A stretch of DNA of 64,000 nucleotides. Origin: an uncultured Holophagaceae bacterium (GTDB taxonomy: Bacteria > Acidobacteriota > Holophagae > Holophagales > Holophagaceae). A model generated the notes under the pieces. It made no database searches, had not been told where the DNA came from, and worked only from the letters and a program-made list of their open reading frames with translations. Below are positions 23,837 through 32,878 of this stretch, in pieces. Position numbers and translations under genes: made by a program. Location of the stretch: positions 1-64,000 of the forward strand of contig CAIWKE010000026.1 of assembly GCA_903913215.1 (NCBI GenBank), read 5' to 3'. Position 1 is the first letter of the stretch; each line of letters begins with the position of its first letter.

Positions 23837-26320
23837 CTATTCCGGCCAATGATGCTTGGGATAGCGCCGCGACAGGGCCGGCCGGAGTTCCTTGTAGACC
23901 CGCTGCCAGAAGCCGGCGAGGTCCGTGGTGACCTGGAGGGCGCGCATGTTGGGGGCCAGGAGGTGGAGGACGAGGGGCACGGCGCCGCCGGCCACGGCGG
24001 GGGTCTTCTTGAGGCCCCAGAACTCCTGGAGGCGGGCGGCGATCCAGGGGGGATCATCCTCGTAGTGGACCTTGGCGGGGCGGCCCTTGGGCAGTGGGAT
24101 GGCTTCCGGCGCCCAGGTGTCCAGGAGCCGCAGGACTTCCTGGGGGAAGGCTTGGCTTTGGGCGGCGGGCCAGTCCACGGCTTGCACCTCGCGCAGCGTG
24201 CTGCGCCCGGCGCATGCCCCAGCCAGGAGGGGCCCCAGCAGATCTTCGGGCAGGTCCAGATCACTACGGTGCTTGCGAAGGAAGGCCAGGCGGGCCAGGA
24301 AGCGGGCCGGAACCTCGTCCAGGGGCCGCTCCCGCAGACCCTCGGCTAGCAGAGGGGCCACCCGGGGATCGGCGGGGTCGGCAGGGCCTCGACTGCTGTC
24401 GATGACCAGGTCTTCAAAGCGGATCTCCGTGCGGCGCTCCACCCGACCCGCCGCAGCGTTGAAGGTCAGCTCGTCCACGTCCTCCAGGAGGTCCGGGAAG
24501 GCCTCCAGCAGCCAGTCCGCCTCGCAGCGAGAGCCCAGGCGGATTAGGGTGTGGCCGCCGGTGCCCAGCTTGGAGGCCTCGGCCTCCAGAGCCAGGATGA
24601 GACCCGGCCGCCGCACTCGGCTGCTGGGATCCAGCTTGGCGCCGCCACCGCCCGCGAAGGCGCAGGTACCGTTGGCGGAGAGTTGGCCCACGCGGTCCGG
24701 GTAGGCGGCCAGGAGGGCTTGCAGCAGGCGAGTCTCGGCTTTGGGCGGTTCCACAGGGGAGGGCAGGAAGCGCCCCAGGGACTGAACGGCCCTTCGGGCA
24801 CGCTGGATGGCCGATACGTCCAGGCCTGCGGCTCGGCAGGCCCCGGTGCCAAAGCCCGCAGCCTCGGCTTCCTCGAACTGATCCATGCGCAGCAGCAGGT
24901 CCGAGTCCGCGCCGTGGCCCGTGGCCATGGGACCGGTCTTCGCGGGGCCGCGGTCCAGGCCCTGGCGGGCCGAGAGGCTGCCGGTCTCCAGCAGAGCCGC
25001 GGCCCGCAGGGCCAGCTGGGGGATGCCCAGGTCCTGGCCCGCCACCGCCAGCCGGGCCAGGCGGGGATGCAGGGGCAGCTCGGCCATGCGGCGGCCCACG
25101 GAGCTTAGCGCACCCTTCTCCAGCGCCCCGAGGCGGGTGAGCAGGGTCTCTGCGGCGTCCAGGGCCAGGGTCGGAGGCGCCTCGAACCAGGCCAGGGCTC
25201 CCGGTTCACCGATGCCCATGCCGTGCAGGCTGAGCAGGGGCTCCGCCAGGTCCGCCCGCTGCAGCTCCGGTGTGTCGAAGGAGGCCCGGGCCTGGAAGTC
25301 AGCCTCCGTGAAGAGGCGCAGGCAGCGGCCTGGTCCCGTGCGGCCCGCGCGGCCCGTGCGCTGCACACAACGGGCCTGGGCGATGCGCACCGTGCGCAGG
25401 CCTGAGAGGCCAGACCAGGGCGAGTGGGAGGCCTCGCGACCCAGGCCCGAGTCCACCACGGCGCCGATGCCGTCCAGGGTGACGGAGCTCTCGGCCACGT
25501 TGGTGCTGAAGATCACCTTGGGTGTGTCCGAGGCGGCCAGGGCCTGGGCCTGGGCCTGGGGCGAAAGGTCCCCATGGAGGGGGCGCAGGCTCAGGCCCCG
25601 CCGCGCGGCCAGGGCTTCGCAGCCCCGAAGGCAGGCCCGAATCTCCGCGGCGCCGGGCAGGAAGACCAGCGTGTGGTTCTTGAGGCCTTCGGCGTAGAGG
25701 CGCTCCAGCGCATCCGCGACTTGCAGCTCGATGGGGCGGTCGTCAGGGCGGGGCAGGAAGGTGGTCTCCACCGGATAGGCGCGGCCTTCGCTGCGCAGCA
25801 CCGGCGCCTTCAGGTAGGCGGCCACGGGGCCCGGATCCAGGGTGGCGGACATGACCAGGAGCTTCAGATCTGGGCGGGACTGAAGTTGGAGCCTCCGCAG
25901 CAGGGTGATGGCCAGATCTGTGTGCAGGTGCCGCTCGTGGAACTCGTCCAGCACGACCGCTGAGATGCCCCGCAGCTGCGGGTCCCCCTGCAGGCGCCGC
26001 AGGAGCAGGCCCTCGGTGACATAGCGCAGGCGGGTGGCCTTGGAGACCTTCTGCTCGAAGCGCACGGCGTAGCCCGCCCGCTGGCCCAGGGCCTCGCCCA
26101 GTTCCTCCGCCACCCGGGTGGCGGCCAGGCGCGCGGCCAGGCGGCGGGGCTCCAGGATCCAGCACTCGTCGCCACCGAGCAGCCCCGCCTCCAGCAGGGC
26201 GGGGGGCACCCGGGTGGTCTTGCCGGCCCCGGGATCTGCCTGGAGCACCAGATTGGGCTGGGTCCGCAGGCTTGCCAGGATCCCCGGCAACTGAGCATCA
26301 ATGGGCAGGCTCAGACGCAT
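23837..26320 (-). CDS. hrpB: ATP-dependent helicase HrpB
   Basis: DEAH-box RNA-helicase-like protein, 827 residues, the family length. Walker A is ADPGAGKTTRVP near residue 30 and the DExH box is VVLDEFHERHLHTD near 125. The motif III strand reads VMSATLDPG, and motifs V and VI follow with IFSTNVAESSVTLDGI and QRTGRAGRTGPG. The C-terminal HrpB-specific domain is complete, ending RRYPKHHWPE. Its cellular role is not settled in any species. Its start overlaps the upstream membrane protein gene by 10 bp. Confidence 0.93.
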   Translation of the reverse strand: MRLSLPIDAQLPGILASLRTQPNLVLQADPGAGKTTRVPPALLEAGLLGGDECWILEPRRLAARLAATRVAEELGEALGQRAGYAVRFEQKVSKATRLRYVTEGLLLRRLQGDPQLRGISAVVLDEFHERHLHTDLAITLLRRLQLQSRPDLKLLVMSATLDPGPVAAYLKAPVLRSEGRAYPVETTFLPRPDDRPIELQVADALERLYAEGLKNHTLVFLPGAAEIRACLRGCEALAARRGLSLRPLHGDLSPQAQAQALAASDTPKVIFSTNVAESSVTLDGIGAVVDSGLGREASHSPWSGLSGLRTVRIAQARCVQRTGRAGRTGPGRCLRLFTEADFQARASFDTPELQRADLAEPLLSLHGMGIGEPGALAWFEAPPTLALDAAETLLTRLGALEKGALSSVGRRMAELPLHPRLARLAVAGQDLGIPQLALRAAALLETGSLSARQGLDRGPAKTGPMATGHGADSDLLLRMDQFEEAEAAGFGTGACRAAGLDVSAIQRARRAVQSLGRFLPSPVEPPKAETRLLQALLAAYPDRVGQLSANGTCAFAGGGGAKLDPSSRVRRPGLILALEAEASKLGTGGHTLIRLGSRCEADWLLEAFPDLLEDVDELTFNAAAGRVERRTEIRFEDLVIDSSRGPADPADPRVAPLLAEGLRERPLDEVPARFLARLAFLRKHRSDLDLPEDLLGPLLAGACAGRSTLREVQAVDWPAAQSQAFPQEVLRLLDTWAPEAIPLPKGRPAKVHYEDDPPWIAARLQEFWGLKKTPAVAGGAVPLVLHLLAPNMRALQVTTDLAGFWQRVYKELRPALSRRYPKHHWPE

Positions 26321-27309
26321 GGGTGGGCCAGGGCCGCGAGAAAGGCAGCGGGATCATCCACGGAGACCGCGAGCCGGGTCGTGGGTCGCCCCAGGCCCAG
26401 TAGGCCCAGCACCCGGACCGGCTCGGCGAGTCTCAGTTCCAGCATCGTGTTGCCCTTGGCCACCAGCTTCTCTAGGCCCTTCATGTAGTCATGGCGGGCC
26501 CAGTCGTCGTTGAAGTCGGGCAGGGGCGCCGCGGAAAGGACCGTTGCGAGGGGCAGCCTCACGGACTTCAGGAGGCCTTGGTGCAGCTCCAGTTGGCCGT
26601 CTCGGATCTGGTGGGGCCGGGCCTTGATGGTGGCGTAGAAGCCCACCAGCCAGAGCACCGCGTAGATCGTGGAGCCATGCAGGAAACAGCGGAGCCAGGG
26701 CGCCTGCCCTGAGAAGAGCGCCCGGGTCAGCAGGAAGTCGCCAGGGATCATCAGGGGCAGGGCGGGGAGGATGGCCCGGAGGGCGGCCTCACGATGGTGG
26801 CTGAAGCCCGTGGGGGCGGCCGTGCGGAAGCCGCCGCCCAGGAACCCGAAGGCGCTGCCCAGCATGACCAGTTCCAGGGCCAGGAGCCGGGCTGGTTGGG
26901 GAGGCACCAGAGCCTCGAAGGCCTCTGCCAGGCGCTCCTCGGGCCAGGTGTCGGGCCGGTGGCTGGCGCTGCGCCAGGCCCGGAAACCCAGCACCAGCAA
27001 CAGTATTTCCAGGCCCAGGGCCGTGCCCAGGCGCAGCCTCAGGGCCAGGCTGGAGACCTGGGTCAGGTCAAGGCCCAGGCCCTCCACCAGGATCAGGCTG
27101 GGCAGGAGCAGGCGGGTGAGGGGCACCTGACCCTGCCACCACTCCCGGACCATGGCCAGCACCCGCAAGCCCACCAGGATCAGGAGGCCCCGCGTGAGCC
27201 AGGGCAGGGCCGCACTCTCCGGGTGCCGCAGCCGCAGCCAAAGCACAACCCCACCTAGGGCCACGAAGAGGCCCCAGAGCAGGGCGGAGGGTCGAAAGCG
27301 CGAAGCCAT
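26311..27309 (-). CDS. Multi-pass membrane protein, unknown function
   Basis: Encodes 332 residues. Hydrophobic segments near 8-25, 38-55, 68-80, 90-110, 148-165 and 180-225 suggest about six membrane helices. A soluble C-terminal region (about 245-332) follows, with a DDWARHDYMKGLEKLV stretch that resembles a small PH-like or DUF fold. I recognise no family. It is the first gene of the long minus-strand run that ends with the hybrid kinase at 14410. Confidence 0.65.
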   Translation of the reverse strand: MASRFRPSALLWGLFVALGGVVLWLRLRHPESAALPWLTRGLLILVGLRVLAMVREWWQGQVPLTRLLLPSLILVEGLGLDLTQVSSLALRLRLGTALGLEILLLVLGFRAWRSASHRPDTWPEERLAEAFEALVPPQPARLLALELVMLGSAFGFLGGGFRTAAPTGFSHHREAALRAILPALPLMIPGDFLLTRALFSGQAPWLRCFLHGSTIYAVLWLVGFYATIKARPHQIRDGQLELHQGLLKSVRLPLATVLSAAPLPDFNDDWARHDYMKGLEKLVAKGNTMLELRLAEPVRVLGLLGLGRPTTRLAVSVDDPAAFLAALAHPCV

Positions 27310-27344
27310 CCCTACAGCCTAATGTCTTTGCACTTTCCATATGT

Positions 27345-27361
27345 GGATCGCGGAGCGATCC
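27345..27361. repeat. Small hairpin in the divergent promoter gap
   Basis: GGATCGC (27345-27351), loop GGA, GCGATCC (27355-27361). It lies between the divergent membrane-protein and transketolase genes and could be an operator. Confidence 0.35.
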
Positions 27362-27413
27362 GCACGGTTCCACCGGCGACTCGCGTAGAATAATTGATTC
27401 AACAGGAGTGGTC

Positions 27414-28382
27414 ATGGCGGGCTTGGAAACGGCAGGCGTGGGCGGCAAGGTGGGCGGGGTCATGGACAGCCTGCGGGATGCCTACGGCGAGACGCTGGTG
27501 GAGCTGGGCCAGGAGGGTGCCAACCTGATTGTCTTCGATGCGGATCTGGCGGGTTCCACCCGCACGAGCAAGTTCGCCAAGGCCTTCCCAGAGCGCTTCT
27601 TCAACATGGGCGCCGCGGAGCAGGGCATGGTGGCCGCCGCTGCCGGGGCCGCCACCACGGGCGTGGTGCCCTTCGTGAGCACCTTTGCCATGTTCGCCAC
27701 GGGCCGGGCCTATGAATTCGTGCGCCAGGCCGTGGGCGTGGGCCACCAGAACGTGAAGATCGTGGCCACCCATGCGGGGCTCACCGTGGGCGAGGATGGT
27801 GGCACCCACCAGTGCCTGGAGGATCTGGCCCTCATGCGAATGATTCCCGGCATGACCATCATCTGCCCTGCTGATGCCCGGGAGACCAAGCAGGCCGTGC
27901 GTTTCGCCTACGCGCACCAGGGCCCCGTCTACATCCGCCTCACCCGCGACAAGTTCCCCCGCATCCACGGCGAGGACTACCAGTTCCAGTTGGGCAAGGC
28001 CGTGGTCCTGCGCCCCGGCAAGGACGTGCTGCTGGTGGGCTGTGGCCTGGGCACCAGCATCTGCCTGGACGCCGCCGAGTTGCTGGCCGCCGAGGGCATC
28101 GAGGCCACGGTGCTGCACACCCCCACGATCAAGCCCTTCGACCGCGAGACCCTGGTGGCCCTGGCCAAGACCCACAAGGCTGTCGTCACCTGCGAGGAGC
28201 ACCAGGCCCACGGCGGCCTGGGCGGCATCGTCGCGGAGATTCTCTCCGAAGCCCATCCCATGCCCGTGCGCCGCGTGGGAGTGCAGGACCAGTTCGGCCA
28301 GAGCGGCAAGCCCGAGAAGCTGCTGGAGGCCTACGGCGTCACACCTCAGGCCGTGGCCACCGCTGCCAAGGCCGCCCTCTGA
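27414..28382 (+). CDS. Transketolase C-terminal subunit
   Basis: Encodes 322 residues corresponding to the pyrimidine-binding and C-terminal domains of split transketolases. NMGAAEQGMVAAAAGAA contains the Glu that activates thiamine diphosphate. The following VPFVSTFAMFATGRAYE and HAGLTVGEDGGTHQ are also typical. ATG at 27414 is preceded by AGGAG at 5-nt spacing. The partner holding the diphosphate-binding domain is normally adjacent but is not found in this window. A 1-deoxyxylulose-phosphate synthase-like role is less likely because the sequence lacks its N-terminal half. Confidence 0.88.
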   Translation: MAGLETAGVGGKVGGVMDSLRDAYGETLVELGQEGANLIVFDADLAGSTRTSKFAKAFPERFFNMGAAEQGMVAAAAGAATTGVVPFVSTFAMFATGRAYEFVRQAVGVGHQNVKIVATHAGLTVGEDGGTHQCLEDLALMRMIPGMTIICPADARETKQAVRFAYAHQGPVYIRLTRDKFPRIHGEDYQFQLGKAVVLRPGKDVLLVGCGLGTSICLDAAELLAAEGIEATVLHTPTIKPFDRETLVALAKTHKAVVTCEEHQAHGGLGGIVAEILSEAHPMPVRRVGVQDQFGQSGKPEKLLEAYGVTPQAVATAAKAAL

Positions 28383-28684
28383 TGGCCACGGAAAGTTTTT
28401 GTGCCAGCCGCTGGACCAAGGGCAACCACCTCTTCGCCACGGTCATCGAGGTGACAGAGGCTGCCGTGGTGCGTCGCAAGCGCGCCTGGTTCACGGTGAA
28501 CGAGATCAGCATCCACCTCTCCAAAGTCGCCAGCGTCCGCATCGACACGGGCCTCCTCTGGGCCGACATCCTGGTGGAGAGCACTGGCGGCAGTGATCCC
28601 CTCACGAGCCACGGCCACTCCAAGGCCGATGCCCGGCGCATCAAGGAACTCATCGAAGCTGCCCAGACGCGCGACCAGCGCTAG
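28382..28684 (+). CDS. Small PH-like (bPH2-type) protein
   Basis: Encodes 100 residues with no signal peptide or membrane segment. The pattern of seven short strands (FATVIEVTEAAVVRRKRAWF, NEISIHLSKVASVRID, WADILVEST) and a final helix (SKADARRIKELIEAAQ) fits the bacterial pleckstrin-homology-like fold. Its start shares one base with the transketolase stop (TGATG). The ligand is unknown. Confidence 0.65.
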   Translation: MATESFCASRWTKGNHLFATVIEVTEAAVVRRKRAWFTVNEISIHLSKVASVRIDTGLLWADILVESTGGSDPLTSHGHSKADARRIKELIEAAQTRDQR

Positions 28685-28697
28685 CTCAGGCCGGACC

Positions 28698-31502
28698 ATG
28701 CCGCCCAGCCAGGCCGATTCCTCCAACTCCGGGAGCCCCAGGTTCCCCGGGGCCGAAAAGTTGGCCCCAGGCACCGAGATCGGCCGCTTCCAGATCCGCC
28801 ATCTGCTGGGCCAGGGCGGCATGGGGGCCGTGTACCTGGCCTGGGACCCGGTGCTGGAGCGGAAGGTCGCCCTCAAGGCCATCCGCTTGGGGCAAGATGG
28901 CCAGGTGGCCAGCCAGGGCCGCTTCCGCCGCGAGGCCATGGCCCTGGCCCAGCTCAACCACCCCAACGTCTGCCAGGTCCACGACTGGGTCGAGGCCCGG
29001 GGGAGCGCCTTCATCGCCATGGAGTTCATCGAAGGGGAAACCCTCTCGACCCTGGCGTCCAGCATGGACCTGCACCACAAGCTGAAGGCGCTGCGCGACA
29101 TCGCCAAGGCCTTGGAGGCCGCCCACGCCAAGAACATCGTCCACCGGGACCTGAAGCCCAGCAATGTCATGATCGACGCCGCAGGGCAGGTGAAGGTGCT
29201 GGACTTTGGTCTGGCCAGGCTGGTGGACGCCAGCTACGCCGACAGCCAGGTGAGCACCGACGCGGTGCCCAACCTCTCGCTACTGGCGGCTCAGCAGGAG
29301 GCCGGTGTCACCCAGGTCGGGCCCAGCCCCGAGGCCCGGGAGCTGACCCAGCTGGGCTCGCCCACGCCCAGCGCAGGTTCTCCCTCCATTTGGGGCGAAC
29401 TCACCGAGATGGGGACCTTCATGGGCAGTCCCACCTACGCCTCGCCCGAGCAGATGAAGGGCAAGCGTGTGGGTCCCCCCAGCGACATCTTCTCCCTGGG
29501 CGTGCTGGCCTGGGAGTTCCTCCTGGGGGACCACCCTTTCCCGGGCGAAGGACGGGAGCGCATGACCGCCACCGCGGAGGGCGCCCTCAAATCTCTGCGC
29601 GGCCGCAAGCTGCCCCGACGCGTGGGTGCCCTGTTGCGAGCCATGCTCCAGAAGGAAGCTGGCCATCGCCCCAGCAGCCAAGAGGTGGCTGCGGTCCTGA
29701 GCCGACAGCTTGCCCACACCCCCGCGGCCTGGTGGGTGGCGGGGGGCCTGGCTGCGCTGCTGTTGATCCTGGGGCCCGGCTACTACTTTTTTGGTCGCAG
29801 CATCATCGCGGATCTTGGGCGGGAGCAGACGCCCCGCATGGCTGTGATGCCCATCCGTAACCTGACCGGAGACGGCAGTCTGGATGCCATGGTGGGTGTG
29901 GGCATGACGGAGCTGCTGGCCAATGCCCTGCATGGTTCGACCCGCCTGGCGGTGGTGGAGCCGGAGGCCGTGAGCCGGGTCATCACAGGCTTTCGCCTGA
30001 ATCCCGCCGAAGCCCTGGAGCCCACCGGTCAGACCCGCATCGCCCAGGCCCTGGGCGCCCGCCTGGTCCTCCGCGGCACCCTCAGCGAAGGACCAGGCGG
30101 CACCTCGCACCTGCTCAATTACGAGCTAGTGGATCTGGGGGGGCGCATCCGTGCTGCGGGCACGGTGACGGCCCCACGCATGGGCGCCTTCGCCCCCTAT
30201 GCCCTGGTGGACCCCGCCGCCCAGGACCTGCTGCACAAGGTGGATCCGCTGCGCTCCACCACCATCCGGAACCAGCCCATTCCCGCAGAGGTCTTCGCAG
30301 CCTACGCCAACGGCAAGGCCCTCTTCCTCAAGGGGGACTTCAAGGCCAGCGAGCCGTTTCTGCGAGAGGCCTCCATGCAGGCCCCGGGGTTTTCCGGCGC
30401 CGTCTCTGGCTACGCTGCCTGCCTTCGGCGCCTGGGGCGGGACCAGGCGCCCGCCATCGCCAACTGGGCCCTCATGTCGGCCCGGGCCACGGGCGACCGC
30501 TGGGCTGAGGTGCGAGCTCTGGGCCTCAAGGCCTACCTGGCCAAGGACCTGGGACACCTAGACGAGGCCCAGCGGTTGCGCGAGGCCTCCCTGGCCCTGG
30601 CTCAAGAGATCGGGGACAAGGACGGCCAGACCATCGCCACCAACCACCTGGGTCTCATCGCTGCCGAGCGGGGCCGCAGCGTGGAGGCCACAGAATTTTA
30701 TGAACGTTCCCTGCGCCTGAGCCTGGAGACCGGCGACCAGGTCTACCTCTCCCTGGCCCAGAACAACCAGGCCAACCTGGCCCTGAAGCATGGAGACCTG
30801 GGCAAGGCCGAGGCCCTCTACCGGAAGAATCTCAAGCTGCAGCAGGATCTGGGCAACCGCTGGGGCGAGGCCCTGGCCCTCAACAACCTGGGGGTGGTCG
30901 CCCTCATGGCCCGGGATCTGGGGGGTGCTGAGGGCCTGCTGAGTCGTGCCCTCCAGGCGCGGGAGACGCTCGGTGACAAGGGCGGCCAGATCTCCAGCCT
31001 GCGCAACCTTGGCATCCTGGCCCTCATGAAGGGGCAGATCCAGGATTCTGGGGATTTCCACGGCCGGGCCCTGCGGTTGGCCCAGGCCGCGGGCCTCAAG
31101 ACCGTGGAGGCGGAGTGCCAGTTCTACGGCTCGGAGCTGAACCGGCTGCAAGGACGCTTCAAGGAGGCCCGGGAGGGCTACGAGCATGTCCTGGAACTGT
31201 TGCCCGAGGGGGTCACACCTGAGGTCCGGGTCAACGCCAAGGCCGCCCTGGCGGAGTGCCTCCTGCGCCGCCCCAGGCCCGACCTCCAGGCGGGGGCGAA
31301 GCAACTCGCTGATTTACCTGCCGGCGATACCGATTCCCCCTACCTGCACCGGGCCAAGGCCTGGTCCGCCTTTCAGGTTGGCCAGCGGGAACTGGCCCTT
31401 GCAGAAGTGGCCAGGGCCCTGACCGACGCCCGCAGGCAGGCCCCGGAAATCCGGGGCGAGCTGGAGGCCATGCGGGTGCAGTTTTCAGGTCGGGCGGACT
31501 AA
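28698..31502 (+). CDS. Serine/threonine protein kinase with TPR domain
   Basis: Membrane-anchored Hanks-type kinase of 934 residues. The kinase domain (about 28-330) is complete: glycine loop LGQGGMGAVY, Lys60 in VALKAI, catalytic HRDLKPSN with Asp151, DFG at 169-171 and the SPEQMKG activation segment. A transmembrane helix lies near 340-360 (VAGGLAALLLILGPGYYFFG, 20 residues). The external part has a TolB/adenylate-cyclase-associated fold (MAVMPIRNLTGDGSLDAMVG onward) and 8-10 tetratricopeptide repeats (about 550-900). Such kinases are numerous in Acidobacteriota. The start is ATG at 28698, 13 bp after the PH-like gene. The substrate is unknown. Confidence 0.92.
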   Translation: MPPSQADSSNSGSPRFPGAEKLAPGTEIGRFQIRHLLGQGGMGAVYLAWDPVLERKVALKAIRLGQDGQVASQGRFRREAMALAQLNHPNVCQVHDWVEARGSAFIAMEFIEGETLSTLASSMDLHHKLKALRDIAKALEAAHAKNIVHRDLKPSNVMIDAAGQVKVLDFGLARLVDASYADSQVSTDAVPNLSLLAAQQEAGVTQVGPSPEARELTQLGSPTPSAGSPSIWGELTEMGTFMGSPTYASPEQMKGKRVGPPSDIFSLGVLAWEFLLGDHPFPGEGRERMTATAEGALKSLRGRKLPRRVGALLRAMLQKEAGHRPSSQEVAAVLSRQLAHTPAAWWVAGGLAALLLILGPGYYFFGRSIIADLGREQTPRMAVMPIRNLTGDGSLDAMVGVGMTELLANALHGSTRLAVVEPEAVSRVITGFRLNPAEALEPTGQTRIAQALGARLVLRGTLSEGPGGTSHLLNYELVDLGGRIRAAGTVTAPRMGAFAPYALVDPAAQDLLHKVDPLRSTTIRNQPIPAEVFAAYANGKALFLKGDFKASEPFLREASMQAPGFSGAVSGYAACLRRLGRDQAPAIANWALMSARATGDRWAEVRALGLKAYLAKDLGHLDEAQRLREASLALAQEIGDKDGQTIATNHLGLIAAERGRSVEATEFYERSLRLSLETGDQVYLSLAQNNQANLALKHGDLGKAEALYRKNLKLQQDLGNRWGEALALNNLGVVALMARDLGGAEGLLSRALQARETLGDKGGQISSLRNLGILALMKGQIQDSGDFHGRALRLAQAAGLKTVEAECQFYGSELNRLQGRFKEAREGYEHVLELLPEGVTPEVRVNAKAALAECLLRRPRPDLQAGAKQLADLPAGDTDSPYLHRAKAWSAFQVGQRELALAEVARALTDARRQAPEIRGELEAMRVQFSGRAD

Positions 31503-31586
31503 AAGAAAAACATACAACTGATCAACACCAAGACTCGAAGGCACCATGAAAAGAAAGGCACAGGAGGAGCCCTGTGCCCAGAATCT

Positions 31587-31691
31587 GTGCTTCAGCGCCT
31601 CCAAGATTGGTATATCAATCTGTGCAATGAGGACTGGGAACACAGGTGCGATGTGTCGGTCGATGCCCTCGGCAATCCTCGCTGGGTCCTC
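31587..31691 (+). pseudogene. Imm53-like immunity protein remnant
   Basis: The frame from 31587 reads LQRLQDWYINLCNEDWEH then DVSVDALGNPRW. This matches the start of Imm53-family immunity proteins, whose hallmark is a WY..C..DWEH segment followed by NPGW. A full Imm53 is about 100 residues, but here similarity ends after about 35 codons and the frame runs antisense into the next gene. There is no good start codon in this frame (GTG at 31587 only). No toxin gene is visible nearby. I judge it a decayed orphan immunity gene. Confidence 0.5.
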
Positions 31692-31704
31692 GGGAGTGGT
31701 GAAC

Positions 31705-32013
31705 CTAGCTCAGTCGTGCCACAGCCTCATCTTCGTCCGTGCCGGTCAGCTTCTGCACGACGGCCTGCAGGTCATCCGTGGCTCCGAGGTGATGCTGGCG
31801 CTTCTTTCCGCCGCAGGCCAGGGCCACGCAGAGCTTTCCGACGGGGCAGTTCTGGAGGCAGTCCTCCCGGAGCACCACCAGTCCTTTCAGGCGCCTCTGC
31901 TTCAGGAGCAGGCGGGTGAGGCAGCTTAGGGCCTCGGCCATGGCCTTGCCCTTCCGGGGGCGGCGGAGGGTGTGCTGCTCGCACTTGGCGCAGATGGTCA
32001 GTTGGGCTGGCAT
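31705..32013 (-). CDS. DUF1636-type putative metal-binding protein
   Basis: Encodes 102 residues with Cys pairs in CAKC (8-11) and DCLQNCPVGKLC (51-62). The spacing and thioredoxin-like pattern fit the DUF1636 group, which probably binds an iron-sulfur cluster or zinc. The role is unknown. It is followed upstream by the enoyl-CoA hydratase gene on the same strand, 53 bp away. Confidence 0.65.
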   Translation of the reverse strand: MPAQLTICAKCEQHTLRRPRKGKAMAEALSCLTRLLLKQRRLKGLVVLREDCLQNCPVGKLCVALACGGKKRQHHLGATDDLQAVVQKLTGTDEDEAVARLS

Positions 32014-32066
32014 AGAAATAATTTGCCATGCCTTTGCCTGGTATTTACAAAAATCTACGCCATTGG

Positions 32067-32855
32067 CTAGCTGAATCGGGGCGCTCGTTTCTCAAGGAAA
32101 GCATTCAGGCCCTCCCGGGCGTCAGCCTGGCGCATGGTGGCCTTCATTTGGGCGCCTTCAGCCTGGAGGAGCGCCAGGAGGCTGTCGGAATCGAGGCCCT
32201 GGTTGCGCAGGAGGGTGGCCTTGATGCGGGCAAAGGTCTCACTCGGTCCGGCGGCCAGCCGCTGTGCCAGGGCGTGGACGGCCTCCTCCAACTGGTCTGC
32301 AGGCACCACCTGGTTCAGAAGGCCCAGGGCCTGGGCCCGGGTGGCGTCGAGGGGGACGCCGGTGAACATCAACTCTGTCGCGATGGCCGGGTTCACCAGT
32401 CGGGAGAGCATGACGCTGCCGCCCCAGTCCGGGTGCACGCCGATCTTCACGAAGGCCATGCCCAGTACCGCCTCGGGGGTGGCTAGGCGCAGGTCGGCGC
32501 AGAGGGCCAGACTCAGCCCCGCCCCGGCGGCGGGACCGTGCACCACGGCCACCACGGGCTTGGGCAGGGTGGCCAGGCCGTGGGCCACGAAGACACCCAG
32601 ATCCAGCAGCACCTCCAGGTCGGCCAGGCGCCCCTCAGCCAGCCCCCGGGCCATCCAGCCGATATCACCCCCAGCACTGAAGGCCCGCCCCGCCCCGCGC
32701 AGGAAGAGGACCTTCACATCCGGCTCTGCGGCCCGCGCCAGGGCCTCCTCGAAGCCCTCCTTCATCTCGGGGACTAGGGCGTTCAGCTTATCGGGCCGGT
32801 TCAGCGTCAGCGTGGCGACGCGGTCATGAATCTCGAAGCGGAGGGGGGCGGGCAT
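32067..32855 (-). CDS. Enoyl-CoA hydratase/isomerase family protein
   Basis: Crotonase-fold enzyme of 262 residues, full length. The oxyanion-hole segments are visible: GRAFSAGGDIGWM (about 56-68) and the HGPAAGAGLSLALCADLRLA helix (about 105-124). At the usual catalytic Glu positions, the sequence reads VKIGVHPDWGGS. The position normally held by Glu164 is Trp/Gly-like, so the reaction could be isomerisation or another crotonase chemistry rather than hydration. The role is beta-oxidation or amino-acid degradation. It is 23 bp downstream of the peptidase gene. Confidence 0.85.
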   Translation of the reverse strand: MPAPLRFEIHDRVATLTLNRPDKLNALVPEMKEGFEEALARAAEPDVKVLFLRGAGRAFSAGGDIGWMARGLAEGRLADLEVLLDLGVFVAHGLATLPKPVVAVVHGPAAGAGLSLALCADLRLATPEAVLGMAFVKIGVHPDWGGSVMLSRLVNPAIATELMFTGVPLDATRAQALGLLNQVVPADQLEEAVHALAQRLAAGPSETFARIKATLLRNQGLDSDSLLALLQAEGAQMKATMRQADAREGLNAFLEKRAPRFS

Positions 32856-32878
32856 GCAGGCTCCAACAGAGAGCGGAA

